The notes beneath the pieces are model-generated. The model did not search any database and was not told where the DNA came from. It worked only from the letters and a program-made list of their open reading frames with translations. The position numbers were made by a program, and so were the translations under genes. From Brevibacterium sp. CS2 (lineage in GTDB: Bacteria > Actinomycetota > Actinomycetes > Actinomycetales > Brevibacteriaceae), in assembly GCF_005280295.1 (NCBI RefSeq), contig NZ_CP040020.1, forward strand, positions 1,116,001 to 1,180,000: a stretch of 64,000 nt of DNA, in the 5' to 3' direction. Below are positions 8,464-17,213 of the stretch, one piece after another (within the stretch, counting starts at the first letter, position 1; every line of letters starts with the position of its first letter).

Positions 8464-9705
8464 TCAGAGACCGGCGGGAACGGCGACGGCGGCGTCGGGC
8501 GCGGCGAGGGCCCATGTCGTGCCGACTGCGGGGTCCGACGCGACGGGTCCGATGCGCACGCCGGTGCGCGCTGCGAGGCGATCGAGATCCTCACCGACGG
8601 ACCCGTCGCCGAGCACTTCGCGGGCCCGGTCCGCGGTCAGGCACGTGTGAGTCACCGCGTGGGTGCGCACTTGCTCGAGCCAGGCTTCGGGAGCGAAGCG
8701 AGCGGCGAGCACCACGGTGGCGCCTGCGGTGATCACGGCGGTGAGCTCGCGCGCCTGAGCGGCGAGGGTGTGGAGATCGCCGGTGATGAGCCAGCGGTGG
8801 TCCTGGCCGAGCCCGGCGGCGGCCGCTGCCTCGTGCGCTTCGCTGAGGCCGTCGGCATGGGTGAGGAGGTGCGCCCCTGCTGCGGTCGGGTCGTGAGCCG
8901 ATTCAGCGCCGACGACGATGCTCAGCGCACCGGCCGGGAGTGCTCGGATCGGTCCGGACTCGGGCAGGGAGCCGGCGGCCGCGGCGGTGGGACCGCAGGG
9001 CCGGGGGCGCTCGGCTGCCCGGGAGCCCGCAACGGGGTGGGACGGGGGTCCGGATCGACCCGCGCTGTCGCGGCGTCGGACGGCGCCGAAGACGGGCCCG
9101 GGGGTGAAGAGCGGGGAGCCCGCCAGGGTGTCGGGCTCGTCCTCGGACACCTCGATGACGGGGAACTCCGGGGTCGCGGAGCGGCTGACCGCGTTGCGGT
9201 AGGTCCAGCGACGGCGGAGGCCGACAACCCCGAGCACGGGGTGGGTGCCGGAGAGCTCCCGGAGCAGGGCGGGCACCTCGGCCTCGGGATCGCTCGCCAC
9301 GGCGACGGCGCCGAGCGAGGCGCAGGCGAGCCAGCTCATGATGAAGGCCGGCGAGCTCTCGAGATTGAGGTGGACTGCAGTGCCCGGTGCGACGCCGAGC
9401 GCCCGGAAGCGCTGCGCGGTGAGCCCGACGAGCTGGGCGAACTGGCGGTACGACCACGTGTTCGAGTCACCGGTGCCGGTGATGAAGGTGAGGAACGGAG
9501 CGGTGCCGCGGCAGGCGACCGCCTGGGACCACACCGCGCCGAGGTCCGCCGCGGGGCCGGCGGAGCCGCTCGGTGCGAAGGATTCAGGTGCGGAGGAACC
9601 GGGCGCAGGCGGCGCGGGACGCGCGGGTGTCGTAGGGGTCGTCGGCGGGGCCGACGAGGTGGAGGTCGTGGAATCGGAGAAGTGAGCCTGGGGCGAAGAA
9701 TGCAC
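8464..9705 (-). CDS. Truncated, degenerate AMP-binding (acyl-CoA synthetase-like) protein
   Basis: A 413-residue protein matching only the first half of ANL-superfamily enzymes. Visible parts are the early segment TWSYRQFAQLVG...RFRALGVAPGTAVHLNLESS, the helix SWLACASLGAVAVASDPEAE, and the later GATVVLAARFAPEAWLEQ. At the place of the Ser/Thr/Gly-rich ATP loop (normally like SSGTTGxPKG) it has [20 protein letters not shown], so the loop is lost. The C-terminal domain with the catalytic Lys is missing. The first 50 residues are Ser/Pro/Thr-rich. Start is GTG at 9705 with AAAGGG upstream. It probably does not activate acids; it may be a relic or a non-catalytic homologue. It converges on the alkyltransferase gene. 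Confidence 0.65.
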   Translation of the reverse strand: MHSSPQAHFSDSTTSTSSAPPTTPTTPARPAPPAPGSSAPESFAPSGSAGPAADLGAVWSQAVACRGTAPFLTFITGTGDSNTWSYRQFAQLVGLTAQRFRALGVAPGTAVHLNLESSPAFIMSWLACASLGAVAVASDPEAEVPALLRELSGTHPVLGVVGLRRRWTYRNAVSRSATPEFPVIEVSEDEPDTLAGSPLFTPGPVFGAVRRRDSAGRSGPPSHPVAGSRAAERPRPCGPTAAAAGSLPESGPIRALPAGALSIVVGAESAHDPTAAGAHLLTHADGLSEAHEAAAAAGLGQDHRWLITGDLHTLAAQARELTAVITAGATVVLAARFAPEAWLEQVRTHAVTHTCLTADRAREVLGDGSVGEDLDRLAARTGVRIGPVASDPAVGTTWALAAPDAAVAVPAGL

Positions 9706-9806
9706 CTGCGACCCTTTCGCGCTGGTGTGATGTGGATCTCATCGAGGGTATCAGCGCAGGTTGTGCGCTCCGTGGCCTGTGGCTCGGACGGCGCTGAGAT
9801 TTCACC

Positions 9807-9848
9807 GTCCGTCCGCTGTGCGGCCACGTGGGCGCACAGCGGACGGAC
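9807..9848 (-). terminator. Strong hairpin after the Nudix gene
   Basis: A perfect 16-bp inverted repeat, GTCCGTCCGCTGTGCG (9807-9822) and its complement at 9833-9848, with a 10-base loop. It lies about 70 bases downstream of the Nudix stop and about 100 bases upstream of the AMP-binding gene start, so it likely ends Nudix transcription. There is no T-run, as is common in high-GC actinobacteria. Confidence 0.6.
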
Positions 9849-9920
9849 GACGGGTGAGGGTCGGTGCTCCTGGGGTGGGGCCCCGCCGGGTGGGGCTGGG
9901 CTGTATCCCGATCGCGCGCG

Positions 9921-10625
9921 TCAGCCGTGCTTTCCGGGCATCGCCGGCCGCACCGGCTCGATGTCGCGCTCGGCGGCCATGAGTGCCTCGACGCTGCCGA
10001 AGGAGTGCACCTCGTTGAGGAGGACGAGGGTCGGACGCATGAGCTTGAGCCGCTCGGCGGCCTCCTCGGCGAGGATGTGCTCGACGTTCATCCACTCGGA
10101 GTTCGTCGCCTCCGTGGTCTGGTGCCGCAGATCGCCGATCTCGTCGCCGCGCGCCACGTAGAAGTACGTGTCGAAGCGGCGGGTGCGCCCGGGAGGGGTG
10201 ATCCAGTTGGCCCAGGGCTTGAGTGCGGTGGTCGCGATCGTGGCCCCGGCCTCCTCGCCGACCTCGCGCTGCGCGGTCGCGATGAGCGCCTTCGCGAACT
10301 CCGGCTCGGCGCCGAGCTCGGTCTTCGCCCAGGCGCGGACGTGAGCGTCGAGCACCTCTCCGGGCACCTCGAGCGCGGCCGCCATCTCGTGATCCTGCGG
10401 ATCCACCCGACCGCCGGGATAGACGAGCACGCCGGCGGCGAAGTCCATGGTCGTCACCCGGTGCTGGACGAAGACCTCGAGGCCGTCCGCGGTATCGCGG
10501 GCCACGATGACGCTCACTGCGGGCTTGATCGGCGTCTCGACCCCGGGCGGGGCGAGATTGCTCTTGAGAGATGTGCCCACGCGGTCGGAGCGATCATGTC
10601 CTTCGTCGTGCAGGTCGCGCACCAT
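9921..10625 (-). CDS. Nudix hydrolase, NUDT7/NUDT19-like
   Basis: A 234-residue Nudix protein. The start of the Nudix box is GGRVDPQDHE, and the second half, AQREVGEEAGAT, comes after an insertion of about 40 residues. That split arrangement is typical of NUDT19-type acyl-CoA or NADH diphosphatases, unlike the compact 23-residue box. Later parts (PPGRTRRFDTYFYVARGD) also fit this group. ATG at 10625 follows AAGGTGG. The gene precedes the decayed AMP-binding gene and follows a CitE-like lyase, both on the same strand, so control of CoA-ester levels is plausible. Exact substrate is unknown. Confidence 0.85.
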   Translation of the reverse strand: MVRDLHDEGHDRSDRVGTSLKSNLAPPGVETPIKPAVSVIVARDTADGLEVFVQHRVTTMDFAAGVLVYPGGRVDPQDHEMAAALEVPGEVLDAHVRAWAKTELGAEPEFAKALIATAQREVGEEAGATIATTALKPWANWITPPGRTRRFDTYFYVARGDEIGDLRHQTTEATNSEWMNVEHILAEEAAERLKLMRPTLVLLNEVHSFGSVEALMAAERDIEPVRPAMPGKHG

Positions 10626-10848
10626 TCATCCACCTTCGGCTCAGCCGGCTCCGCCGCTCGGGCTGCTCCGCTGCAGGTGCGGGCCGGACGTGTCTTCTCC
10701 GTACTGTATCGGCGCCGTGATCCAGGTCACGCGCGGGTCCGGCATCCGGGCAGTCAGTACTGACCGGAAGGGCTGCGGCGGACGGTTCGGTGCCCCGGCG
10801 CGGCGCTCCGGCCCAGTGCCCGGCTCAACACCCGGTTCGGCGCCCGGT

Positions 10849-11787
10849 TCAGCGTCCGGCGCGGGCGACGATGCGCTGGGCGCGCTTGAGCACCGGCGCA
10901 TCGACCATCGCGCCGTCGACGTTGACCGCGGCCCCGCCGGCGGCCTCGGCGGCGTCGACCACACGGCGGGCCCAGGTGACGTCCTCGGCGGAATCGCCGA
11001 ACTCGGCGTCGATCGCGGCGAGCTGACGGGGGTGGATCGCGAGCTTCCCGGCGAAGCCGAGGGCCCGCCCGCGCTGCGCAGAGGCCTCGGTCGCCCCGTC
11101 CGTGGAGAAGTCCGCGCACGGGCCGTCGATCGGCCCGGGCATGCCGAACGCGCGGGCGGCCATGACGACCCGGGAGCGCGCATGGAGCAGCTCGGTCTCC
11201 TCGGGTCCGACGATCGCGTCGAGCTCGAGACCGAGGTCGTAGTTGCCGAACGCGAACCGGTGCACCGAATGGGCCCGGGCCAGGGATTCGGCGGCGACGA
11301 TGCCGCGCGGGGTCTCGAGCAGGCCGATGAAGTACGGCGCGGCCACGCCGTGCTGGGTGAAGCGCTGGCGGATCTCGTGGACGGGGTCCTCGGACTCGCA
11401 CTTGGGGATCATCACCCCGAACGGGCACTGCGCGTAGTGTCCCGAGCGTTCGGCGGCGACGGTGCTCAAGCGGGACGCGACCGCCGCCAGGGTGCTGACG
11501 TCGGGGGCGAACCATTCGGTGTCGGCGGAGTTGATCCGCACCACGACCGCGGTGTCCGAGCCGGCGCCGGTCCACTCGCCCTCCGACAGCCAGGCGGCGA
11601 CGGAATCCCGCGCGGTCGCCTTGTCCTCGGGGGCGACCGCGTCCTCGAGGTCGATGATGACCGCGTGTGCGCCGGAGGCGAGCGCCTTGGCGAAGCGGTC
11701 CGGTCGCGTGGCGGGCACGAAGAGCAGGGTCTGGGCGACATCGAGGCTGCGCGGGGCTGCAGCGTCCGACCGGGCGGTGTCCGCCAT
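10849..11787 (-). CDS. HpcH/HpaI-family (CitE-like) CoA-ester lyase
   Basis: A 312-residue TIM-barrel protein of the CitE-like/malyl-CoA lyase branch. These Mg-dependent enzymes cleave or hydrolyse 3-hydroxyacyl-CoA esters such as malyl-CoA, citramalyl-CoA or citryl-CoA. Visible family motifs are TLLFVPATRPDRFAKALASG, HAVIIDLEDAVAPEDK (acidic metal ligand), LLETPRGIV (metal-binding Glu), FGNYDLGLELD and GFAGKLAIHPRQLAAI. I chose ATG 11787, preceded by GAAGGAC, over 11832. No citrate lyase alpha or gamma subunit is near, so a free-standing acyl-CoA lyase or thioesterase is more likely than CitE proper. It is divergent from the MaoC gene. Confidence 0.88.
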   Translation of the reverse strand: MADTARSDAAAPRSLDVAQTLLFVPATRPDRFAKALASGAHAVIIDLEDAVAPEDKATARDSVAAWLSEGEWTGAGSDTAVVVRINSADTEWFAPDVSTLAAVASRLSTVAAERSGHYAQCPFGVMIPKCESEDPVHEIRQRFTQHGVAAPYFIGLLETPRGIVAAESLARAHSVHRFAFGNYDLGLELDAIVGPEETELLHARSRVVMAARAFGMPGPIDGPCADFSTDGATEASAQRGRALGFAGKLAIHPRQLAAIDAEFGDSAEDVTWARRVVDAAEAAGGAAVNVDGAMVDAPVLKRAQRIVARAGR

Positions 11788-11958
11788 GGGATGTCCTTCG
11801 AAGAAGTCCGGGGCAGTACTACCGAAGTTCACTCTAGCGGGTTAGACTGTTGCAGAAAACACAAAAAGTCCGGCGCGATTGATGCAGTTTGAGGTAAGAA
11901 TCACCGAGGGCCGCACGCACCCGGACACCCCTCCACACCGCACAGAAGGAGACGCGCA

Positions 11959-12420
11959 ATGGTGCGAGAATTCCAGGGAATCGCAGAGCTCGAGAAGCAC
12001 CTCGGGCAGGAGCTCGGCACGAGCGACTGGGTCACCGTCGACCAGGAGCGGATCAACACCTTCGCCGATGCCACAGGCGACCACCAGTGGATCCACATCG
12101 ACGAGGAGCGCGCCAAGGCCGGGCCGTTCGGCGGCACGATCGCCCACGGCTTCCTCACCCTCTCCCTGCTGCCGCTGCTCGGCGCCGAGGTGATGAACGT
12201 GACCGGCATGAAGATGAAGATCAACTACGGCCTCAACAAGGTCCGCTTCCCCAAGCCCGTGCCGGCCGGTGCCAAGGTGCGCGACGTCGTCACCCTCAAG
12301 GAGATCGTCCGCAAGAGCTCGGGCATCCAGGTCGTCATGGACCACGTCATCGAGATCGAGGGCTCGGACCGCCCGGCCTGCATCGCCGAGGCCGTCACCC
12401 TCATGGTCGAGGACGACTGA
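11959..12420 (+). CDS. MaoC-like (R)-enoyl-CoA hydratase
   Basis: This 153-residue hot-dog-fold protein should hydrate trans-2-enoyl-CoA to (R)-3-hydroxyacyl-CoA. The hydratase-2 motif is visible as FADATGDHQWIHIDEERA, with catalytic Asp and His, followed by GGTIAHGFLTLSLLP. Length and motif match the stand-alone MaoC/PhaJ group. ATG at 11959 has AGAAGGAG upstream. It heads a same-strand series with an acyl-CoA dehydrogenase, a crotonase and a FabG-like SDR, which fits stepwise acyl-CoA oxidation. Confidence 0.92.
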   Translation: MVREFQGIAELEKHLGQELGTSDWVTVDQERINTFADATGDHQWIHIDEERAKAGPFGGTIAHGFLTLSLLPLLGAEVMNVTGMKMKINYGLNKVRFPKPVPAGAKVRDVVTLKEIVRKSSGIQVVMDHVIEIEGSDRPACIAEAVTLMVEDD

Positions 12421-12553
12421 GCTCCTCCCGCCGTCCCGTCGGCGCCGTTCGGCCCAGCCTTCGGCGCCGACGGCCCTGCGCCATCGACATCCCGGCAGAC
12501 CGCCGGAACCCCGCCCGGCATCACCTGCCGCCGTCACCGAGAGAAAGCAGATC

Positions 12554-13711
12554 ATGGACGATTCCGATCTCAAGCACATCCTGTCCACCGTCCGCGAGTT
12601 CGTCCGCGAGCAGGTGATCCCCCGTGAACTCGAGATCGAGGACACGGACGAGATCCCCAAGGAGATCCGTGTCGCGGCCGCGGAGATGGGCCTGTTCGGC
12701 TGGGCGATCCCGGAGGAGTTCGGCGGCCTCGGCCTCAACGCCTACCAGGACGCGAAGCTCTCCTTCGAGCTCGGCTACACCACCCCGTCCTTCCGCTCGC
12801 TGTTCGGCACGAACAACGGCATCGCCGGCCAGGTGCTCGTCAACTACGGCACCGACGAGCAGAAGCAGGAGTGGCTGCCGCGGATCGCCTCGGGCGAGGT
12901 CGTCGCCTCCTTCGCGCTCACCGAGCCCGACGCCGGCTCCGACCCGTCCGGCCTGACCACCAAGGCGGTCAAGGACGGTGACGACTACGTCATCAACGGT
13001 GCCAAGCGCTTCATCACCAACGCCGCGCTGTCCGACGTCCTCATGGTCTTCGCCCGCACCAACCCGGAGGCCAAGGGCAGCAAGGGCATCTCCGTGTTCC
13101 TCGTGCCCACCGATTCCCCCGGCGTCACCGTCGGCCCGCACGACAAGAAGATGGGCCAGGCCGGCGCCTGGACCTCGGAGATCTTCTTCGACGACGTCCG
13201 CGTGCCCTCGAAGTACCTCATCGGCGGCGAGGAGGAGGTCGGCTTCAAGGCGGCCATGGCCTCGCTCAACAAGGGTCGTCTCCACATCGCCGCGATGTGC
13301 GTCGGCCAGGCCACCCGCATCCTCGACGATTCGGTCGAGCACGCGAAGGTCGCCAAGCAGGGCGGCACCGCGATCGGTGAGTTCCAGCTCGTGCAGGCGC
13401 TCCTCGCAGAGTCCTACGCGGAGCTCTCCGCCGCGCGTGAGATGGTGCTCGCCGCCGCCCGCCGCTGGGACGAGGGCACCGACAAGAAGCTCGGCCCGAG
13501 CTCCTGCAAGCTCTTCGCCTCCGAGATGCTCGGCCGCGTCGCCGACCGCGGCGTCCAGGTGTTCGGCGGGATGGGCTACATGCGCGAGACCTCGGTCGAG
13601 CGATTCTACCGCCACGCCCGCCTGTTCCGGATCTACGAGGGCACCTCCGAGATCCAGAAGCTCGTCATCGCCCGCCAGATGCTCAAGGGCGCCCACCTCG
13701 AGGGCCGCTGA
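12554..13711 (+). CDS. Acyl-CoA dehydrogenase
   Basis: A 385-residue flavoprotein that introduces the 2,3-double bond into acyl-CoA and passes electrons to electron transfer flavoprotein. Signature motifs are ALTEPDAGSDPSGLTTKA, GAKRFITNA and QVFGGMGYMRE. The catalytic base is the Glu in RIYEGTSEIQKLVIARQML near the C-terminus. ATG at 12554 was chosen because the family starts there; the open frame runs back over the MaoC gene. It lies 133 bases after the MaoC gene, and its stop is two bases before the next crotonase start. The etfB/etfA genes at 20.5-22.3 kb could supply its electron acceptor. Confidence 0.94.
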   Translation: MDDSDLKHILSTVREFVREQVIPRELEIEDTDEIPKEIRVAAAEMGLFGWAIPEEFGGLGLNAYQDAKLSFELGYTTPSFRSLFGTNNGIAGQVLVNYGTDEQKQEWLPRIASGEVVASFALTEPDAGSDPSGLTTKAVKDGDDYVINGAKRFITNAALSDVLMVFARTNPEAKGSKGISVFLVPTDSPGVTVGPHDKKMGQAGAWTSEIFFDDVRVPSKYLIGGEEEVGFKAAMASLNKGRLHIAAMCVGQATRILDDSVEHAKVAKQGGTAIGEFQLVQALLAESYAELSAAREMVLAAARRWDEGTDKKLGPSSCKLFASEMLGRVADRGVQVFGGMGYMRETSVERFYRHARLFRIYEGTSEIQKLVIARQMLKGAHLEGR

Positions 13712-13713
13712 GC

Positions 13714-14478
13714 ATGAGCCTCATCCGCACGGAGCTCGCCGCCGGGATCCTCACGATCACGCTCGACGAGCCGGCCCGCCGCAACCCGCTGAGCGCGGAC
13801 ATGCGCGCGGAGATCTCCGCCGTGCTGTTCCCGCTGCCGGCGGAGGTGCGGGCGGTCGTCTTCACCGGTGCCGACTCCGTGTTCTCCGCCGGCGGCGACC
13901 TCGCCTCGATGCCGCCGGAGAGCCCCGAGGCCAGTGACGAGCGGATGGTGGCCGTGGCCGACTTCATCCGCCTCGTCGCCGGCCTGCCGGTCGTCACCGT
14001 CGCCGCGGTGGAGAAGGCCGCGGCCGGTGCCTCGGTCGGCCTCGCCTGCGCCTGCGACGTCATCGTCGCCGGGCGCAGCGCACAGTTCCTCCTGCCGTTC
14101 ACGCGCCTGGGGATCGTGCCCGACGGCGGGCTCCTCGCCCTGCTGCCGGCGCGCGTCGGCCTGGCCCGGGCGCGGCGCCTGATGATCGCCGGGGACCCGG
14201 TCCGGGCCGAGGACGGCGCCGCCTACGGGCTCGTCGACCACCTCGTCGAGGACGGCGCCGCGCTGAGCACCGCCGCCGAGGTGGCCGCCCGCCTGGCTGC
14301 CCGGGCGCCGGGCTCCGTGCGGGCGATCAAGCAGGCGCTGTCCGTCGGCGCGCCGAGCCTCGAGGAGGCCTTCGCGGCCGAGGCGGCGGGGCAGCGTGCG
14401 CTGTTCTTCACCGCCGACTTCCGCGAGGGCAAGGCGGCGTTCTTCGACAAACGCTCCCCGGAGTTCACCGGGGAGTGA
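13714..14478 (+). CDS. Crotonase-fold protein, isomerase-like active site
   Basis: A 254-residue crotonase. The oxyanion segments are DSVFSAGGDLASM and KAAAGASVGLACACDVIVA. At the first hydratase Glu position it has Phe (FLLPFTRLGIVPDGG), while the following Asp in VPDGG is present. That pattern is found in isomerases such as PaaG, whose Asp is the base, so this is more likely an enoyl-CoA isomerase than a hydratase; this is inference from family knowledge. Start ATG 13714 lies two bases after the acyl-CoA dehydrogenase stop, so the genes are in one operon. Confidence 0.87.
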   Translation: MSLIRTELAAGILTITLDEPARRNPLSADMRAEISAVLFPLPAEVRAVVFTGADSVFSAGGDLASMPPESPEASDERMVAVADFIRLVAGLPVVTVAAVEKAAAGASVGLACACDVIVAGRSAQFLLPFTRLGIVPDGGLLALLPARVGLARARRLMIAGDPVRAEDGAAYGLVDHLVEDGAALSTAAEVAARLAARAPGSVRAIKQALSVGAPSLEEAFAAEAAGQRALFFTADFREGKAAFFDKRSPEFTGE

Positions 14479-14619
14479 GCCCGCCGGGCCCGGCGGGTCG
14501 CGACCGCAGCGGTCGGCGCGCCGCCCGCACGGGTCCGTGCACCGCTGGCCGCACCGGTTCCCGTCACCCCGTCCACCGCATCATCATCACGTCCGCACCA
14601 CCGATCGAAGGAGTACATC

Positions 14620-15363
14620 ATGGGTCTGCTCGAAGGCCGCACCGCCGTCATCACCGGCGCCGCTCAGGGGCTGGGCTACGCCATCGCGGAGACGCTCGTC
14701 GCCGAGGGCGCCAACGCCGTCCTCGGAGACCTCAACGACGAGGCCGTCGTCGCGGCCGCTGAGAAGCTCGGCGTGGGCGACCGCGCCGTCGGCCTGGCCT
14801 GCAACGTCGTCGACCTCGGCCAGGTGGAGGCGCTGTGCGCGCTCGCGCAGGAGAAGTTCGGCGCCGTCGACGTCATGGTCAACAACGCCGGCATCACCCG
14901 CGACGCGACCATGCGCAAGATGACCGAGGAGCAGTTCGACCAGGTCATCGCCGTGCACCTGCGCGGCACCTGGAACGGGCTCAAGACCGCCTCGGGCATC
15001 ATGCGCGACCAGGAGAAGGGCGGCTCGATCATCAACGTGTCCTCGATCTCCGGCAAGGTCGGCATGCTCGGCCAGACGAACTACTCCGCGGCCAAGGCCG
15101 GCATCGTCGGCATGACGAAGGCCGCCGCCAAGGAGGTCGGTTTCAAGAACGTGCGCGTCAACGCCATCCAGCCCGGCTTCATCAACACCGCGATGACCGC
15201 CGCGATGCGCCAGGACGTCATCGACGCGAAGCTCGCCGAGATCCCGATGGGCCGCGCCGGCGAGCCGAGCGAGGTCGCCTCGGTCGTGCTGTTCCTCGCC
15301 TCGGACATGTCCTCCTACATGTCGGGCACCGTGCTCGAGATCGCCGGCGGCCGCCACATCTGA
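14620..15363 (+). CDS. fabG: FabG-like 3-oxoacyl reductase / 3-hydroxyacyl-CoA dehydrogenase (SDR)
   Basis: A 247-residue classical SDR with all key features: cofactor loop [11 protein letters not shown] near residue 12, the NNAG motif ([10 protein letters not shown]), Ser in INVSSISGK, and YxxxK in NYSAAKAG, then PGFINTAM. The sequence is closest to FabG-type enzymes, which act on 3-oxoacyl thioesters (ACP or CoA). AAGGAG stands upstream of ATG 14620. It follows the MaoC, acyl-CoA dehydrogenase and crotonase genes after a 141-base gap, so a catabolic 3-hydroxyacyl-CoA dehydrogenase role is as likely as fatty-acid synthesis. Confidence 0.88.
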   Translation: MGLLEGRTAVITGAAQGLGYAIAETLVAEGANAVLGDLNDEAVVAAAEKLGVGDRAVGLACNVVDLGQVEALCALAQEKFGAVDVMVNNAGITRDATMRKMTEEQFDQVIAVHLRGTWNGLKTASGIMRDQEKGGSIINVSSISGKVGMLGQTNYSAAKAGIVGMTKAAAKEVGFKNVRVNAIQPGFINTAMTAAMRQDVIDAKLAEIPMGRAGEPSEVASVVLFLASDMSSYMSGTVLEIAGGRHI

Positions 15364-15403
15364 TCGGTTCGGCCGCGGTTCCGGCCGCAGCCTGCGCCGC
15401 ACG

Positions 15404-15471
15404 CACCGTCGACCTGCCGTCGCTGCTCGATCCCGCCCCGGACCTCGAGCACGACCGGCAGGTCGACGGTG
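15404..15471. repeat. Palindromic intergenic repeat, copy A
   Basis: A 68-base dyad in the gap between the FabG-like and cardiolipin synthase genes. The outer arms CACCGTCGACCTGCCG (15404-15419) and its exact complement (15456-15471) enclose an inner pair, TGCTCGA and TCGAGCA. It may act as a terminator for the upstream operon. A related structure occurs at 26081-26175 and shares the outer core TCGACCTGCC and the inner TGCTCGA at the same distance, so it appears to be a repeat family. Confidence 0.65.
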
Positions 15472-15585
15472 TTCCGGCGGACGTGGACGGCCGGGCCGCG
15501 GCCCCCGGCGGGGACGTAGGATGAGGGCACACCGGCACCGGCTCGGCCGAGCCGCGGTGCCGCACCTGCGAGAGACGAACGGCCT

Positions 15586-17073
15586 GTGGAATCCTTCATC
15601 ATCTTCCCCTTCGACGCGCGGTGGCCCACCTGGGTCCTCGTGACGCTCATCGCGATCGATGCCGTGATCCGGATCGTCGCGCTCGGCTGGGTGCCCTATC
15701 GCCGCAAGCCCTCGGTGGCGCTCGGCTGGCTGCTCGCGATCTTCCTCATCCCCTACGTGGGCATCATCGCGTTCCTCCTGTTCGGCTCCGCGAAGCTGCC
15801 GCCCAGCCGCCGCGCCCAGCAGCGTGAGGTCAACGAGCTCATCCGCAGCCGCACCGACGACGAGGCGATCCTCGGCCGCGAGGACCACCTGAGCGAGCCG
15901 CTCGTCACCTCCGCGCAGCTCAACTACCGGCTCGGGGCGCTGCCGATGACCCACGGCAACGACTTCACCCTCGAGCCCGACAACCACCAGTGCATGCTCG
16001 ACATGGCCGCCGAGGTGGACAGGGCCACCGACTACGTCCACTTCGAGTTCTACATCGTCGCCATCGACGAGGCGACCCGCCCGCTGCTCGACGCGCTGCT
16101 CGCCGCCCATGCCCGCGGCGTCAGGGTCCGGATCCTCATCGACCACATCGGCTCGCTCGGCTACCCCGGATACGCGGAGCTCGTGAAGATGCTCGACGCC
16201 TCCGGGGTGAGCTGGCGCCGGTGCCTGCCGATCCGTCCGTGGAAGCTCGAGTACCAGCGGCCCGATCTGCGCAACCACCGCAAGATCCTCGTCGTCGACG
16301 GCACCGTGGCCTACACCGGCTCGCAGAACGTCATCCACCGCACGTACAACAAGCGCGCGAACCTCAGGAAGGGCTTCGAGTGGAAGGATCTGTCGGTGCG
16401 GTGCACCGGCCCGGTCGTCGCGGAGCTCAATGCGGTGTTCGCCTCCGACTGGTACTCCGAGACCGGCGTCATGCTCACCGATGAGTTCGACTCCGAGGTC
16501 GAATCGCCGGACGACGGCGGGATCATGGCCCAGGTGGTGCCGAGCGGCCCCGGGTTCGAGCTCGAGAACAACCTCCGGCTCTTCAATCACCTGATCTACA
16601 ACGCCAACCACACCGTCGTCGTGTGCTCGCCCTACTTCGTCCCGGACGAGTCGCTCATGCATGCGCTCGTCACCGAGGCGCTCTCAGGGGTGGACGTGCG
16701 GCTCTACGTGGGGGCGACGAGCGACCACGCGATCGCGCAGAAGGCCCAGGAGTCCTACTACGACGAGCTCGTCGACGCCGGGGTGCGGATCTTCCAGTAC
16801 CACGCCCCCACGGTGCTCCACTCGAAGTTCCTCCTCATCGACGACGAGGTCACTCTCATCGGCTCCTCGAACATGGACGAGCGGTCCTTCGCGATGAACA
16901 TGGAGGTCACCCTGTTCATCGTCGATGAGGAGTTCACCGACCGGATGTACGGCCTCGAGGTCGACGACTATCGTGCCAACTCCGTGGAGCTCGACGTGGA
17001 GGCCTGGCGGCAGCGCTCGCTCGGCCGGAAGTACCTCGAGAGCCTGTGCCGGCTCACGAGCTCCCTGCTCTAG
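15586..17073 (+). CDS. cls: Cardiolipin synthase (phospholipase D family)
   Basis: A 495-residue membrane enzyme that condenses two phosphatidylglycerols, or related lipids, into cardiolipin. Two N-terminal membrane helices (residues about 10-35 and 42-65: WVLVTLIAIDAVIRIVALGW, LLAIFLIPYVGIIAFLLFG) precede two HKD motifs. The first is in RNHRKILVVDG, the second in LHSKFLLIDDEVTLIGSSNMD. Length is normal for bacterial Cls. Start is GTG at 15586; the ribosome site is weak (GAGACG). A hairpin terminator follows at 17098. Stand-alone gene between the FabG operon and the convergent YtxH-like gene. Confidence 0.93.
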   Translation: MESFIIFPFDARWPTWVLVTLIAIDAVIRIVALGWVPYRRKPSVALGWLLAIFLIPYVGIIAFLLFGSAKLPPSRRAQQREVNELIRSRTDDEAILGREDHLSEPLVTSAQLNYRLGALPMTHGNDFTLEPDNHQCMLDMAAEVDRATDYVHFEFYIVAIDEATRPLLDALLAAHARGVRVRILIDHIGSLGYPGYAELVKMLDASGVSWRRCLPIRPWKLEYQRPDLRNHRKILVVDGTVAYTGSQNVIHRTYNKRANLRKGFEWKDLSVRCTGPVVAELNAVFASDWYSETGVMLTDEFDSEVESPDDGGIMAQVVPSGPGFELENNLRLFNHLIYNANHTVVVCSPYFVPDESLMHALVTEALSGVDVRLYVGATSDHAIAQKAQESYYDELVDAGVRIFQYHAPTVLHSKFLLIDDEVTLIGSSNMDERSFAMNMEVTLFIVDEEFTDRMYGLEVDDYRANSVELDVEAWRQRSLGRKYLESLCRLTSSLL

Positions 17074-17097
17074 CGCCGCCGGCCTGCCGAGAACGCA

Positions 17098-17133
17098 CGA
17101 GGCCCCGCACACCTTCCGGTGCACGGGGCTTCG
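17098..17133. terminator. Bidirectional hairpin terminator after cls
   Basis: Arms at 17098-17113 and 17118-17133 pair over 16 positions (core CCCCG/CGGGG, allowing G-T pairs) around a TTCC tetraloop. It lies 25 bases after the cardiolipin synthase stop and before the convergent YtxH-like gene. Confidence 0.65.
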
Positions 17134-17213
17134 TGCTGCTCGCCGAGCAGTGCGCAACGCGCTGGGCGCCCAGCGGGCTCAGAGCGCTGCGCAGCGCCCG
17201 ATGCGCGGGTCTC

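Noticed and set aside
14479..14619. Small gene between the crotonase and FabG-like genes
   Set aside because: No frame with a start, ribosome site and family; treated as a leader region.
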